Of a stretch of 51,063 bases of DNA, positions 16,183-24,526 are shown piece after piece. How positions within the stretch are numbered: the stretch's first letter is position 1; each line of letters opens with the position of its first letter. This stretch comes from Opitutales bacterium. Lineage in GTDB: Bacteria > Verrucomicrobiota > Verrucomicrobiia > Opitutales > Opitutaceae. The notes beneath the pieces are model-generated. The model worked only from the letters and a program-made list of their open reading frames with translations. It had not been told where the DNA came from and did no database searches. Location: NCBI GenBank assembly GCA_018700525.1, contig JABITN010000102.1:1-51063 (forward strand). Direction: 5' to 3'. The position numbers were made by a program, and so were the translations under genes.

Positions 16183-18444
16183 ATGCCCCAAGCGTTTCGA
16201 TATATCCTGTTTATCTTTTGGTTAACTGATTGCTCCCTCGCGGGAGGGGAGTCTCCTATTCCGGAACGACAAGAGATACCTGCTTACCGATTGGATAGAG
16301 ATTACCGGCCGGAGATCACTGCGGTCCGGCTAGACGAACCACCGAAAATTGACGGCCACCTCGATGAGGACGTGTGGAAAACCGCCCCGATGGCCGGACC
16401 CTTGCTGCAATATCAGCCTAGTTCCTATGCGCGTATGGACCAGGAGACGTTTTTTCGCGTGGCATACGACGAGAACTATTTGTACATAGCGATCTGGTGT
16501 TGGGATACCGAACCGGATCGAATAGTAGCTCGCTACATGCGCCGCGATGACGAGCTGTGGAATGACGACTCGGTCAATATCAACCTCGACACGTTTAACG
16601 ACCAGCGGAACAGCTACACCTTTCTCGTCAACCCCAACGGTACGCGGCACGACGCTATTTCCACTAACAACGCGAACTACAATTATCGGTGGGATGGCGT
16701 CTGGAAAGCGAAAACCCAAATAACAGATTACGGTTGGCAGGTGGAAGTGGCCCTGCCTCTTACGACATTAAGTTTCGATCCGGCGAGTTCCCAATGGGGC
16801 CTCAACCTTGGCCGACGGATAAAGCGTTCGGATCAACGGGGTATTTGGTCTTCGCCGAGAAACGCTATCCGCGGCTATTATATGTCGGAGGCGGGAAAAT
16901 TGAATGGCTTAAGCGGTCTCAAACAAGGTTTGGGTCTTGAGCTGAATCCTTATATTCTTGGAAAGCAATCGGAGGATAAAAGTCGGGGAACGGATGATTT
17001 TGAATTCGAGTGGGGTGGCGACTTTCGTTACCGCATTACCCCCAAAATGAGTGCCTCCTTAAGCTACAATACCGACTTCGCCGCTGCCGAGACCGATGCC
17101 CGGCAGGTCAATTTAACGCGCTTCTCCCTGTTCTTTCCGGAAAAGCGACGGTTTTTTCTCGAAGATACCGGTGTATTCAATTTTGGAGGACTGGGCGGTC
17201 GATTCAGGCGAAGGACGGGAACCCGAGCGTCGCCGGTCATTCTTCCGTATTTCAGTCGCCGCATCGGATTGAGCAACGAAGGGCAAGTCGCACCCCTAAT
17301 AGGGGCGGCCAAACTTTCCGGCCGGGTCGGGAATTACAATATCGGAATCATCGATGCCGTTGTCGAAGCCAACGGAGACCTGGACAGCCAGAACGCATTT
17401 GTAGGGCGTGTAACGCGCGAGATTCTCGATCAATCCACCATTGGGGCGCTGGTAACTCATGGAGATCCCAATTCCGATTACGACAATTTGCTTTTGGGAA
17501 CGGACTTTCAGTACCTGACCAACAAGTTTCTCGATAACTACCGATTGGTAGTAAACGCCTTCGCTGTGGCTACGGAATCGGACCATCCGGATTTCCAGGA
17601 TGGCTTGGCCCCGGTATTCGGCAGTAGCATCGTTCTTCCGGCCGATGAATTCGATATCGAGGTGGCGCTCATGCACGTGGACGACGATTTCAATCCGGCC
17701 ATGGGTTTCGCGCCGCGAACGGGAGTCCGCCGGTATTATACGAGATGGGCTTATAAACCCTTTATCGAATCCAAAGATTGGTTGCGTCAGGCGTATTACA
17801 GCTATGAGGGAGAATACATCACGGACCTTTCCAACCAGCTGCAATCTTCCAAACACCTCATAACGCCCTTCCATTTCCTGTTCGAGTCGGGCGACGAAGT
17901 TTTCCTCGAAATCGAGAATTCAGCCGATGTTCCTGGCAGCGATTTCAGAATCTACAACGTTGCTGGCGATGAAAATGACGTTTTCATTCCTGTCGGGGAT
18001 TATTCATGGACCCGTGGAATCATTGGGTTCCAGACGTCTTCCAGACGAAAACTCCAATTCCAGCACGATTACTCCTTTGGCGATTTTTATGACGGTACCC
18101 GAAGAGAGAATACATCTGAATTAACCTACTTGCCGTCCAAGTATTTTGGGGCGGAGATGAGTTACTCCAATCAAGACGTTGAATTGCCTGCCGGAGACTT
18201 TAATATCAAACTCGCGTCCTTGACGGCGTTGATCAATTTCACTCCGGATTTCACCTGGTCTAACGTGGTGCAGTACGACAATGTTTCCGACTCCTTGGGG
18301 GTTAATAGCCGGTTGATCTGGGAGTACCGCCCCGGAGCGCGTATTTTTCTCGTTCTAAACCAGAGCTACCTTGATGAAAGGACCGGATTCGTCCGCAAGC
18401 AAATGGATACGACCCTAAAGTTGAGTTCGATATTCCGGTTCTGA
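16183..18444 (+). CDS. DUF5916 outer-membrane protein with N-terminal CBM9-like domain
   Basis: 753 residues. Short signal region (RYILFIFWLTDCSLAGG), then a CBM9-like domain at about 45-245: AVRLDEPPKIDGHLDEDVWKTAP, YDENYLYIAIWCWDTEPDRIVA, RDDELWNDDSVNINLDTFNDQRNSYTFLVNPNGTRHDA, WDGVWKAKTQITDYGWQVEVALPLTTLSF. The rest is DUF5916-type beta-barrel: YNTDFAAAETDARQVNLTRFSLFFPEKRRFFLED, PYFSRRIGL, and many alternating aromatic strands ending in the outer-membrane-like C-terminal SSIFRF. The family is widespread in Bacteroidota, Gemmatimonadota and PVC bacteria, with no settled function; a role in sugar binding or outer-membrane passage is inferred. It is monocistronic, reading away from NIPSNAP. 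Confidence 0.88.
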   Translation: MPQAFRYILFIFWLTDCSLAGGESPIPERQEIPAYRLDRDYRPEITAVRLDEPPKIDGHLDEDVWKTAPMAGPLLQYQPSSYARMDQETFFRVAYDENYLYIAIWCWDTEPDRIVARYMRRDDELWNDDSVNINLDTFNDQRNSYTFLVNPNGTRHDAISTNNANYNYRWDGVWKAKTQITDYGWQVEVALPLTTLSFDPASSQWGLNLGRRIKRSDQRGIWSSPRNAIRGYYMSEAGKLNGLSGLKQGLGLELNPYILGKQSEDKSRGTDDFEFEWGGDFRYRITPKMSASLSYNTDFAAAETDARQVNLTRFSLFFPEKRRFFLEDTGVFNFGGLGGRFRRRTGTRASPVILPYFSRRIGLSNEGQVAPLIGAAKLSGRVGNYNIGIIDAVVEANGDLDSQNAFVGRVTREILDQSTIGALVTHGDPNSDYDNLLLGTDFQYLTNKFLDNYRLVVNAFAVATESDHPDFQDGLAPVFGSSIVLPADEFDIEVALMHVDDDFNPAMGFAPRTGVRRYYTRWAYKPFIESKDWLRQAYYSYEGEYITDLSNQLQSSKHLITPFHFLFESGDEVFLEIENSADVPGSDFRIYNVAGDENDVFIPVGDYSWTRGIIGFQTSSRRKLQFQHDYSFGDFYDGTRRENTSELTYLPSKYFGAEMSYSNQDVELPAGDFNIKLASLTALINFTPDFTWSNVVQYDNVSDSLGVNSRLIWEYRPGARIFLVLNQSYLDERTGFVRKQMDTTLKLSSIFRF

Positions 18445-18530
18445 CAGCGCGTATTGAGCTTTTGGGATTTTAAACCCCACGGAGGAGTGGGGCCTCGCCC
18501 ACCAACCCGTTTGGCTGTTCTCTCGTGCTT

Positions 18531-18754
18531 GGACGCAAAAAGGGCCCCGCTAAGCGAGACCCTTTTAACAACCTACAAACTAGAAAAGGACAAACCCGTT
18601 TGTCCTGCTTATGCTAGACGGGGTATGGTGCGAGGCGTTCAAAATCGGGTAAGTTTTTTTGAAGAGAGCTTGGGATTCGTTAGAAGATGATGACGCGGGG
18701 ATAGCCAGGCGGGTCGCTCCCTCGAATTCAAGCGCTAACCCGTTTTTGTCCCCC
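18531..18754 (-). repeat. Structured dispersed element, copy 2 (candidate small RNA)
   Basis: Full-length copy of about 220 bp: ggacgcaaaaaggg, terminator-like hairpin, hairpin GGACAAAC-GG-GTTTGTCC on the minus strand (perfect eight-pair stem), gcgttcaaaatcgggtaag, T-run, agagagct, gatgatgacgc. It ends at the motif attcaagcgctaaccc followed by gtttttgtcc. Lies in the 353-bp gap between the convergent DUF5916 gene and the membrane-protein gene. Confidence 0.8.
18537..18567 (-). terminator. Intrinsic terminator hairpin of element copy 2
   Basis: Minus strand: GGGTCTCGC, loop TTA, GCGGGGCCC, then TTTTT. The plus strand also shows TTTT after the stem but with two C-A mismatches. Confidence 0.65.
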
Positions 18755-18797
18755 TGCGTTAGAGCGTTTCGCAAAGCGTGCTTTGGGACGAAGCGAG

Positions 18798-19637
18798 CTA
18801 ATACCCACGCGGATTGCGTCCATTGCCGCGCATTCGCTGCTGCTTAGGCGCTGCCGGTGTCTCCAAATAGAGGCTGTACCACTCATCCCCCAATCCTGCA
18901 TTGGAGAAACTCTTTACACGATCGTTGGATAGGTGCTCCCAGTTCCGGCTGAAAGTACCGACTCCAGTGACCTCTTTGGCCTTCAACAAGATCCGACGGG
19001 CTTCAGCAGGCTCGTCAACCTTAACGTAGATCCACGACATCAAGCCGTACAACAAAGTACCGCGATCGCCCCGAGACCACCTAATCCGGCTCTTAAAGAC
19101 CTTTTTCGCGCCCGCCAAATCATCGTTCTTATAACAGCGCGCCATCCTCATGGCCGCCGCTGTGGGGTCCATCATCATCGGGCCCCTTAGGAAACCGCAG
19201 GTGGCAAGGATCTCGTCAACCTGGTCGAACTCCTTGAGCTGGTAGTGAAACTGCATGCGCAGGGTAGCAATCTGGCGTCCCGTGAGCAAGGACCACTTCC
19301 GGAAGGGTTCGAGTCCCTTGGTGAGCTCTAGCCCCTCCTTAAACATGACCTTTTGATCCATTTCGAGCTGGCGTTGTATCTGCTTAACATTTCCGCCGGG
19401 TTTGTTCTGGAACAACTGCACCTTCCGCTTCATGCGCCCCTGAGCGGCTTGCATGCTTCCCTGGAGCTTGCCTTGGGCCTTGGACATCTTTTTCCGAACC
19501 AGGAATCCGACCAGGAAAAACGTGCCAGTAAATCCGGTAATGCTAAAGAAGACCGTCGCCCCCGTACTTATCTGCGAAGCGGTCAAGGCACCAGCCAATG
19601 CGATAGCGACTAGCGCTGAAATGAGAAGTGAAAGCAT
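18798..19637 (-). CDS. Membrane-anchored protein with TPR-like repeats, unknown function
   Basis: 279 residues, not recognised as a named family. Two hydrophobic segments at the N-terminus (LSLLISALVAIALAGAL and TGATVFFSITGFTGTFFLVGFLV) form a membrane hairpin. A basic, Gln-rich stretch follows (KKMSKAQGKLQGSMQAAQGRMKRKVQLF). A helical cytoplasmic domain from about 110 has TPR-like spacing (LRMQFHYQLKEFDQVDEILATCGFL..., AMRMARCYKNDDLAGAKKVFKSRI..., YGLMSWIYVKVDEPAEARRILLKAKE). The tail is Gly/Arg/Asn-rich (RMRGNGRNPRGY). Probably a scaffold for protein partners. It sits between two copies of the structured element and has no operon partner. Confidence 0.78.
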   Translation of the reverse strand: MLSLLISALVAIALAGALTASQISTGATVFFSITGFTGTFFLVGFLVRKKMSKAQGKLQGSMQAAQGRMKRKVQLFQNKPGGNVKQIQRQLEMDQKVMFKEGLELTKGLEPFRKWSLLTGRQIATLRMQFHYQLKEFDQVDEILATCGFLRGPMMMDPTAAAMRMARCYKNDDLAGAKKVFKSRIRWSRGDRGTLLYGLMSWIYVKVDEPAEARRILLKAKEVTGVGTFSRNWEHLSNDRVKSFSNAGLGDEWYSLYLETPAAPKQQRMRGNGRNPRGY

Positions 19638-19958
19638 ACTTTGAGACCTTTTTGTCTAATAAATTTAATTCGTACTGTGATTTTTCCAAAGATGACATGG
19701 GAGTTGTCAGGTCGGTCTAGACCTCAAGAACTGACAGCGCATAAAAAACACCCCCCACCATCGGAAAACAGCATTCAGCGGAATTACCAACTCGAATCAA
19801 GCCTGGTCTTGATACGAGTACATAAAGTATCAATCCTTCCTCTTTGCGCCTAGCAAAATTCCGAATGGTTTCAGAATCCATAGCGGGTTAGCTCGTAAGT
19901 CTTAACATCTGAAAATGTAAGACATCTCGGTCTGAGCCCATTTCGCTCTTTTGAGCTG

Positions 19959-20180
19959 GGACGCAAAAAGGGCCCCGCTAAGCGAGACCCTTTAAACAAA
20001 CTACAAACTAGAAAAGAACAAACCCACTTGTCCTGATTTAGCTAGACGGAGTGGGGAGCGAAGCGTTCAAAATCGGGTAAGTTTTTTCGAAGAGAGCTCG
20101 GGACGCCTTGAAAGATGATGGCACAGGGGCCGGGAGGCCGGTCATTCCCTCAAAATTCAAGCACTGACCCTTTTGTCTCC
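19959..20180 (-). repeat. Structured dispersed element, copy 3 (candidate small RNA)
   Basis: About 220 bp, full length like copy 2. Minus-strand hairpins: GGACAAG/TTTGTTC with G-U wobbles (intermediate between copies 1 and 2), and the terminator stem. The conserved gcgttcaaaatcgggtaag block, T-run and agagagct are present, and it ends at attcaagcactgaccc then ttttgtctcc. Confidence 0.8.
19964..19994 (-). terminator. Intrinsic terminator hairpin of element copy 3
   Basis: Minus strand: GGGTCTCGC, loop TTA, GCGGGGCCC, then TTTTT; identical stem to copy 2. Confidence 0.65.
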
Positions 20181-20213
20181 ATGATCTTCGTATTATGTGA
20201 TAATGGCTTTCAG

Positions 20214-20239
20214 AGTTTAAGTACTAGCCCTCTTTGTCT
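20214..20239. repeat. Isolated copy of the element right-end motif
   Basis: gtttaagtactagccc followed by tctttgtct, a variant of the motif that ends element copies 2 (18725) and 3 (20155). A fourth variant is at 21047-21072. Confidence 0.5.
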
Positions 20240-20293
20240 ACTCACCCATGTGTTAGTGTCGGTATTGATGAAGTATCATATCGCTTGAGTCTC

Positions 20294-21046
20294 TCAGGTG
20301 TAGACGATTTCCATGGGTAAGCCCCTGGAGTCTTTCGGAGGGGCGGGCGGCATCGTTTTCAATTTATCTTCAGGTGTGCTGGCGACTACCATGCCGACCA
20401 ATGCATCGAGGATGTCATCCCGTGCCACTTCCCGTCTCAGATATTTGTTGAGAGCCCTGTCAACGTGGTCGTGAGCGTTTGGAAGGTGTTTTTCCAACAC
20501 TTGCAAACGTTCCTCGAATCCCGTTATCCTCTTTTTTGAATACTTCGTGGGTTTCAGATCATTAAGGCTCCAGAAGCATACCTCAGGATGGATCTCTCGA
20601 ATTAAGTATCCAGAATCGCGATTCGATATTAAGTAATCATTCACTTCGCGAATCTTCGGAGTGATAGCGAATGCCTGTCTGCTCAATTTTTTCCCGATCG
20701 CTCGTAAGCTTAGCTTTTGGGCCTCCTCGTAATTTGCTGCTTCGAGAACTGAAAAAACCGGGGCGGAAAAGACAGAAGAAGCTCTAGGGCTGCCGAGCGC
20801 TTTTCGCACGTCCCCATCACACGCTCTTCCTTCGGAGTTTGAGTCGATTAACCCAATCGGAATATCTATAAAAATACGAGAGCCAACGGGAAGTGCACTC
20901 GTTAGTTGGTGAATGTCGGAAGCCACGCCAAACGAGACCGATTTCTGATCTATCCGAAAATAGAACCAACCGGCTTTACATCCGTCTACGCCCACTGCTG
21001 TGCTCACTATTCGCGACCCATTGTTAAATGATTTGATGGATATCAA
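20294..21046 (-). CDS. DUF429 domain protein
   Basis: 250 residues, cytoplasmic. The N-terminal VGVDGCKAGW motif (about 18-27) and the Asp-bearing FIDIPIGLID (about 58-67) are the signature of DUF429, an RNase H-like fold. Further family blocks are SVFSAPVFSVLEAANYEEA, REIHPEVCFWSLN, RITGFEERLQVLEKHLP and the C-terminal DDILDALVGMVVAS. The family is a predicted nuclease or nucleotide-related hydrolase without a firm biochemical role. It lies between two copies of the 25-bp right-end motif (20214 and 21047), which may mean it arrived with, or was flanked by, that element. Confidence 0.87.
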   Translation of the reverse strand: MISIKSFNNGSRIVSTAVGVDGCKAGWFYFRIDQKSVSFGVASDIHQLTSALPVGSRIFIDIPIGLIDSNSEGRACDGDVRKALGSPRASSVFSAPVFSVLEAANYEEAQKLSLRAIGKKLSRQAFAITPKIREVNDYLISNRDSGYLIREIHPEVCFWSLNDLKPTKYSKKRITGFEERLQVLEKHLPNAHDHVDRALNKYLRREVARDDILDALVGMVVASTPEDKLKTMPPAPPKDSRGLPMEIVYT

Positions 21047-21072
21047 GATTTAAGAACCGACCCTTTTGGCTA
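21047..21072. repeat. Isolated copy of the element right-end motif
   Basis: gatttaagaaccgaccc followed by ttttggct, related to the ends of element copies 2 and 3. It lies right at the start of the DUF429 gene, opposite the copy beyond its stop. Confidence 0.45.
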
Positions 21073-21302
21073 TTCTTTCAAGGTTTAAGGTTTGGCAGTG
21101 CAACGTGGTTGAGGGTGTGGCGTTGGGTGCGTTTACTTGGAAAAGTGTGCACTGATCTGGTGGGAGCGGAGTTGGGGTGCTGGAACCGGATCCCGAGGCG
21201 AATTCCCGAGGGGTCCATTTTCGTTTTTTTGGCTGGACCGATTCGCTCGAATACGTGTCTTTGTTCGAGCTGTTTCTCGTTAACCTACAAATTGAACAAA
21301 CT

Positions 21303-22868
21303 ATGCGTTTATCCATATCCTTTCACCGAGGTCTATCGCCCTTGCTTGCTTTCCGCTGGGTGGCAGTACTACTTTGCTTTTCTTTTGGACTGAAAGCCGA
21401 AAAGCCGAATGTCATAGTGATCATGGCAGACGATCTCGGTTATGGCGATATTTCCGCCTATGGAACGAAGTCTTTCCGGACGCCAAACATCGATCAGCTG
21501 GCGGCCGAAGGGCAACGTTTTACGAGTGGCTATTGCTCGGCTTCGACTTGCACGCCAACGAGATATTCGATGCTGACGGGGACCTACGCGTTTCGTAAAC
21601 CCAACACCGGGATAGCCCCTCCCAATAGCCCGGCACTTATTCAGCCTGGTACCGAAACGTTGCCTTCGTTGATGCAGGGAGCAGGATACCGTACGGCGGT
21701 AATCGGGAAATGGCATCTAGGTCTTGGCGGGCCGGATGGCCCTGACTGGAATGGCGAATTGAAGCCAGGCCCTCGCGAAATTGGTTTCGACTACAGCTTT
21801 TTGCTTCCGACGACTAACGATCGAGTCCCTCAGGTTTACGTCGAAAATCACCGTGTTCTCAACCTCGATCCGAAGGACCCGCTCTGGGTAGGCAATAATA
21901 AACCGAGGCCTGATCATATCACGGGTTTGACGCATCGCGACACGCTGAAGATGGATTGGACCCACGGGCACAATTCGACGATTCACAATGGAATCAGCCG
22001 TATCGGTTTTTACACGGGCGGCCACGCGGCTCGCTTCCGCGATGAGGATTTGGCTGACGAATGGGTAAACCAATCGAATAAGTGGATCGAAGCGAATAAA
22101 GACGAACCGTTTTTCCTCTTCTTCTCGTCGCACGATTTGCATGTTCCGCGCATCCCGCACGAGCGCTTTCAAGGAGCAACCGATCTCGGCTATCGCGCGG
22201 ACTCGATCGTCCAGCTCGACTGGTGCGTCGGCGAACTGATGAAGACCCTCGATCGCTTGAAGATCGCGGATAATACCTTGGTTATCTTTTGTTCGGATAA
22301 CGGTCCCGTTATGGATGATGGTTATGCGGATGAGGCTCTCGAGCGCATTGGCGATCATCGTGCTGCGGGTCCTTACTCGGGTGGGAAATACAGCGTTTAC
22401 GAGGGAGGCACGCGTACGCCGTTTATTACGCGCTGGAAAGGCCGGATAGAGCCTGGCGTATCGAAGCAGCTCGTTTCGACGATTGATTTGGCCGGTAGTT
22501 TGGCGGCGCTGACAGGGGTGTCGATCGATGACGACGCCTGCTTGGATAGCTTGGATGTGATGGACGCGTTGCTCGGTAAGCCTGGAGCTAAGGGCCGCAA
22601 CCATTTGGTTCAGCAAGACAATGGCAAGGGAGGTAACTACGGTCTACGCGTTGGTAAGTGGAAGCTGCAGCGTCATGATTCGAAAAGCGCCCGGAACCTA
22701 GTGGTCGAAAAGCTCTTGGCGAATACTAAAGTTCCGCAGTATCAGCTCTTCGATCTGTCAAAGGATCCTGCTGAGAAGAACGATCTCTACGCCACGGAAA
22801 TCAAGGTCGCCAAGCGCCTCACCAAGCGTTTGACAGGCTTGATCGAAAACGGCCGCAGCCGGAATTAG
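21303..22868 (+). CDS. Sulfatase 1 (family S1, Cys-type)
   Basis: 521 residues from ATG 21303, chosen for the signal peptide (MRLSISFHRGL...WVAVLLCFSFGLKA); upstream in-frame codons are intergenic in character. Formylglycine motif CTPTR with Cys83, then YSMLTG. Other catalytic motifs: VIVIMADDLGYGD (metal-binding Asp pair), GKWHLG, SSHDLHVPR, FCSDNGPV and GGKYSVYEGGTRTPF. It hydrolyses sulfate esters after Cys83 is converted to formylglycine. The maturase (FGE or anSME) is not in this window. The C-terminus is standard (YQLFDLSKDPAEKNDL). First gene of the sulfatase region; the REPIN-like pair E follows it. It resembles arylsulfatases of the PVC group; the sugar substrate is unknown. Confidence 0.92.
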   Translation: MRLSISFHRGLSPLLAFRWVAVLLCFSFGLKAEKPNVIVIMADDLGYGDISAYGTKSFRTPNIDQLAAEGQRFTSGYCSASTCTPTRYSMLTGTYAFRKPNTGIAPPNSPALIQPGTETLPSLMQGAGYRTAVIGKWHLGLGGPDGPDWNGELKPGPREIGFDYSFLLPTTNDRVPQVYVENHRVLNLDPKDPLWVGNNKPRPDHITGLTHRDTLKMDWTHGHNSTIHNGISRIGFYTGGHAARFRDEDLADEWVNQSNKWIEANKDEPFFLFFSSHDLHVPRIPHERFQGATDLGYRADSIVQLDWCVGELMKTLDRLKIADNTLVIFCSDNGPVMDDGYADEALERIGDHRAAGPYSGGKYSVYEGGTRTPFITRWKGRIEPGVSKQLVSTIDLAGSLAALTGVSIDDDACLDSLDVMDALLGKPGAKGRNHLVQQDNGKGGNYGLRVGKWKLQRHDSKSARNLVVEKLLANTKVPQYQLFDLSKDPAEKNDLYATEIKVAKRLTKRLTGLIENGRSRN

Positions 22869-22880
22869 GTTTTGTATAGT

Positions 22881-22992
22881 GGTAGCGGCCGATCTCCGAC
22901 CGGCCACCTCTGCAATGGGCTGGGTTTGATATGGCCGCTCGGAGATCGGCCGCTACCTATTGGGTTGTGCCGCTCGGGGATTGGGCGTTACC
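22881..22992. repeat. REPIN-like inverted repeat pair E with an extra degenerate half
   Basis: Inverted pair at 22881-22957: left core with one change (tccgaccggcc), loop starting cacctctgcaatg as in copy B, right core exact, ends ggtagc/gctacc. A third, degenerate unit in right-half orientation follows at 22967-22992 (gccgctcggggattgggc, then gttacc). It fills the gap between sulfatases 1 and 2. Confidence 0.85.
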
Positions 22993-23058
22993 TTTTGGTT
23001 GGGCTGGGGTTGTGCACTTACGTCTTGCGGCGTGCTGCGAGATCGAGCTCACTGGATT

Positions 23059-24408
23059 ATGTTCAATGCAGTGAATAATCCTGCCGCGCTACGCGGTCTC
23101 GTGTTTGGTCTGGTAAGCGGGCTTTTGGCTTCAAGCGTTTCGTTTGCCGAAATGAAAAACATCATCCTCATCATGGCGGATGACTCGGCGGTGGATAACT
23201 ACAGCTGCTACGACAGCGATTTTTTCAGCTCGCCGCAGATCGATAAACTCGCCGAAACGGGGGTGAAGTTCAACTACTGCTATTCGGAGCCGGTTTGCAC
23301 TGCTAGTCGCGTTAAGATTATGACCGGTCGCGATGGCATTCGAAACTATTTGAATTTCGGAACGCTTGATAAAAGCGAAACGACTTTCGGTACGATGTTC
23401 AAGAATGCGGGTTATGCGACGGCGGTGGCTGGCAAATGGCAATTGCACGGCGCTCCGAATGGTTCGTTGGCTCCCGATTGCGGATTCGATAACTACTGCC
23501 TGTGGAACTATCCTGGCACGACTTTGGACCGCTATTGGAATCCCAGCCTCGTCCAAGATGGCAAGTTGCTCGAGACGACTGAGAAAGATTACGGGCCGGA
23601 TATCGTTGCGAATTACCTGATCGATTTCATAGAGGAAAATAAGGACGGCCCGTTTTTCGCTTATTATCCGATGATTCTCGTTCACAATCCGTTTCCGGAA
23701 ACTCCGGACAGCGAGCCGATGACCAGCGAAGAGAAGAAGATGCACAAGGGTCTCAAGAACTTCCGAGATATGATCGCCTATGCGGACAAAACCGTTGGCA
23801 GGATTGTCGATACCTTGGACCGACTAGGCATCCGCGAGAACACCGTCGTTATCTATACGGCTGACAATGGTACCAATCGAACGCTTACGTATCCTTTTCA
23901 TGGGGAACAGCGGATTGGCGAAAAAGCCTACGCTACGGAGGCGGGTTCGCATGTGCCGCTCGTTATGAATTGTCCCGGCACCATCCCGGAAGGCATTGTC
24001 ACCGACGATATCGTGGATTTCTCGGATATCTTGCCCACGCTCGCCGATATTACAGATGTTCCGCTTCCTGATGTGACGCTTGATGGCCGCAGTTTTTGGC
24101 CGCAATGCCTAGGAGAAGAGGGGAATCCGCGGGAATGGATTTTTCAATACTACTACCCGAAATTTCTGCCGGCTGCCGAAAAACACGGCCAGGGTGTCCG
24201 CAATCGCGAAGTCGTTTGGGCCCAGAACCAACATTACAAATTGTTTCGCGATGGCTCTTTCTACGCGGTTTCGGATCGCTACGAAGATCGCCCCATCAAG
24301 TCTGAAATGGGAAGCCGTTCTGCGGAGAAAACGCGTAAAATGCTCCAAGGTGCGATCGATTCGATGCCACGAAAAGCCGCTTTGCTAGACCCGGAATTCG
24401 GTAACTAG
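23059..24408 (+). CDS. Sulfatase 2 (family S1, variant CTASR motif)
   Basis: 449 residues from ATG 23059; signal region LRGLVFGLVSGLLASSVSFA, then MKNIILIMADDSAVDNYSCYD. An earlier in-frame ATG (22960) lies inside the REPIN-like repeat and is rejected. The formylglycine motif is Cys80-Thr-Ala-Ser-Arg: Ala replaces the usual Pro. GKWQL replaces GKWHL, the catalytic-His region of canonical enzymes. Also seen: FAYYPMILVHNPFP, YTADNGTN and SFWPQCLGEEGNPREW. It is closely similar in layout to sulfatase 4 (26089), so the two are paralogues. CxAxR is known to be accepted by some maturation enzymes. The substrate is unknown but probably shared with sulfatase 4. Confidence 0.9.
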   Translation: MFNAVNNPAALRGLVFGLVSGLLASSVSFAEMKNIILIMADDSAVDNYSCYDSDFFSSPQIDKLAETGVKFNYCYSEPVCTASRVKIMTGRDGIRNYLNFGTLDKSETTFGTMFKNAGYATAVAGKWQLHGAPNGSLAPDCGFDNYCLWNYPGTTLDRYWNPSLVQDGKLLETTEKDYGPDIVANYLIDFIEENKDGPFFAYYPMILVHNPFPETPDSEPMTSEEKKMHKGLKNFRDMIAYADKTVGRIVDTLDRLGIRENTVVIYTADNGTNRTLTYPFHGEQRIGEKAYATEAGSHVPLVMNCPGTIPEGIVTDDIVDFSDILPTLADITDVPLPDVTLDGRSFWPQCLGEEGNPREWIFQYYYPKFLPAAEKHGQGVRNREVVWAQNQHYKLFRDGSFYAVSDRYEDRPIKSEMGSRSAEKTRKMLQGAIDSMPRKAALLDPEFGN

Positions 24409-24526
24409 GGAGCTGCCAATTCTGTCGATTACCTGTAGCGCCAACTAAAGATGCTCTGATTTTGAGTCTTGTAGAATTTTCACTAAAATAACGTCCACCT
24501 TTCGGAAAACGGAGAAACTTAATAGT

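Larger units (their letters stand above)
19638..20293. other. Intergenic region carrying element copy 3
   Basis: 656 bp between two minus-strand genes. 19638-19958 has no coding character that I can support. 19959-20180 is element copy 3, and 20214-20239 holds a further isolated copy of its right-end motif. Confidence 0.5.

Noticed and set aside
14452-20180. Integron attC sites
   Set aside because: The repeats have hairpins, but no RYYYAAC/GTTRRRY core pair or integrase was found, and the copies do not separate single-gene cassettes regularly.
21717-22616. Long opposite-strand open frame under sulfatase 1 (299 codons), and similar ones under other sulfatases
   Set aside because: They mirror the codon pattern of the sulfatase frames, are Arg/Ile-rich, have no recognisable domains, and lie wholly within well-supported genes.
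22960-23058. Extended N-terminus for sulfatase 2 beginning inside the REPIN-like repeat
   Set aside because: The added residues are Gly/Trp/Cys-rich read-through of the repeat; the ATG at 23059 starts a proper signal peptide.
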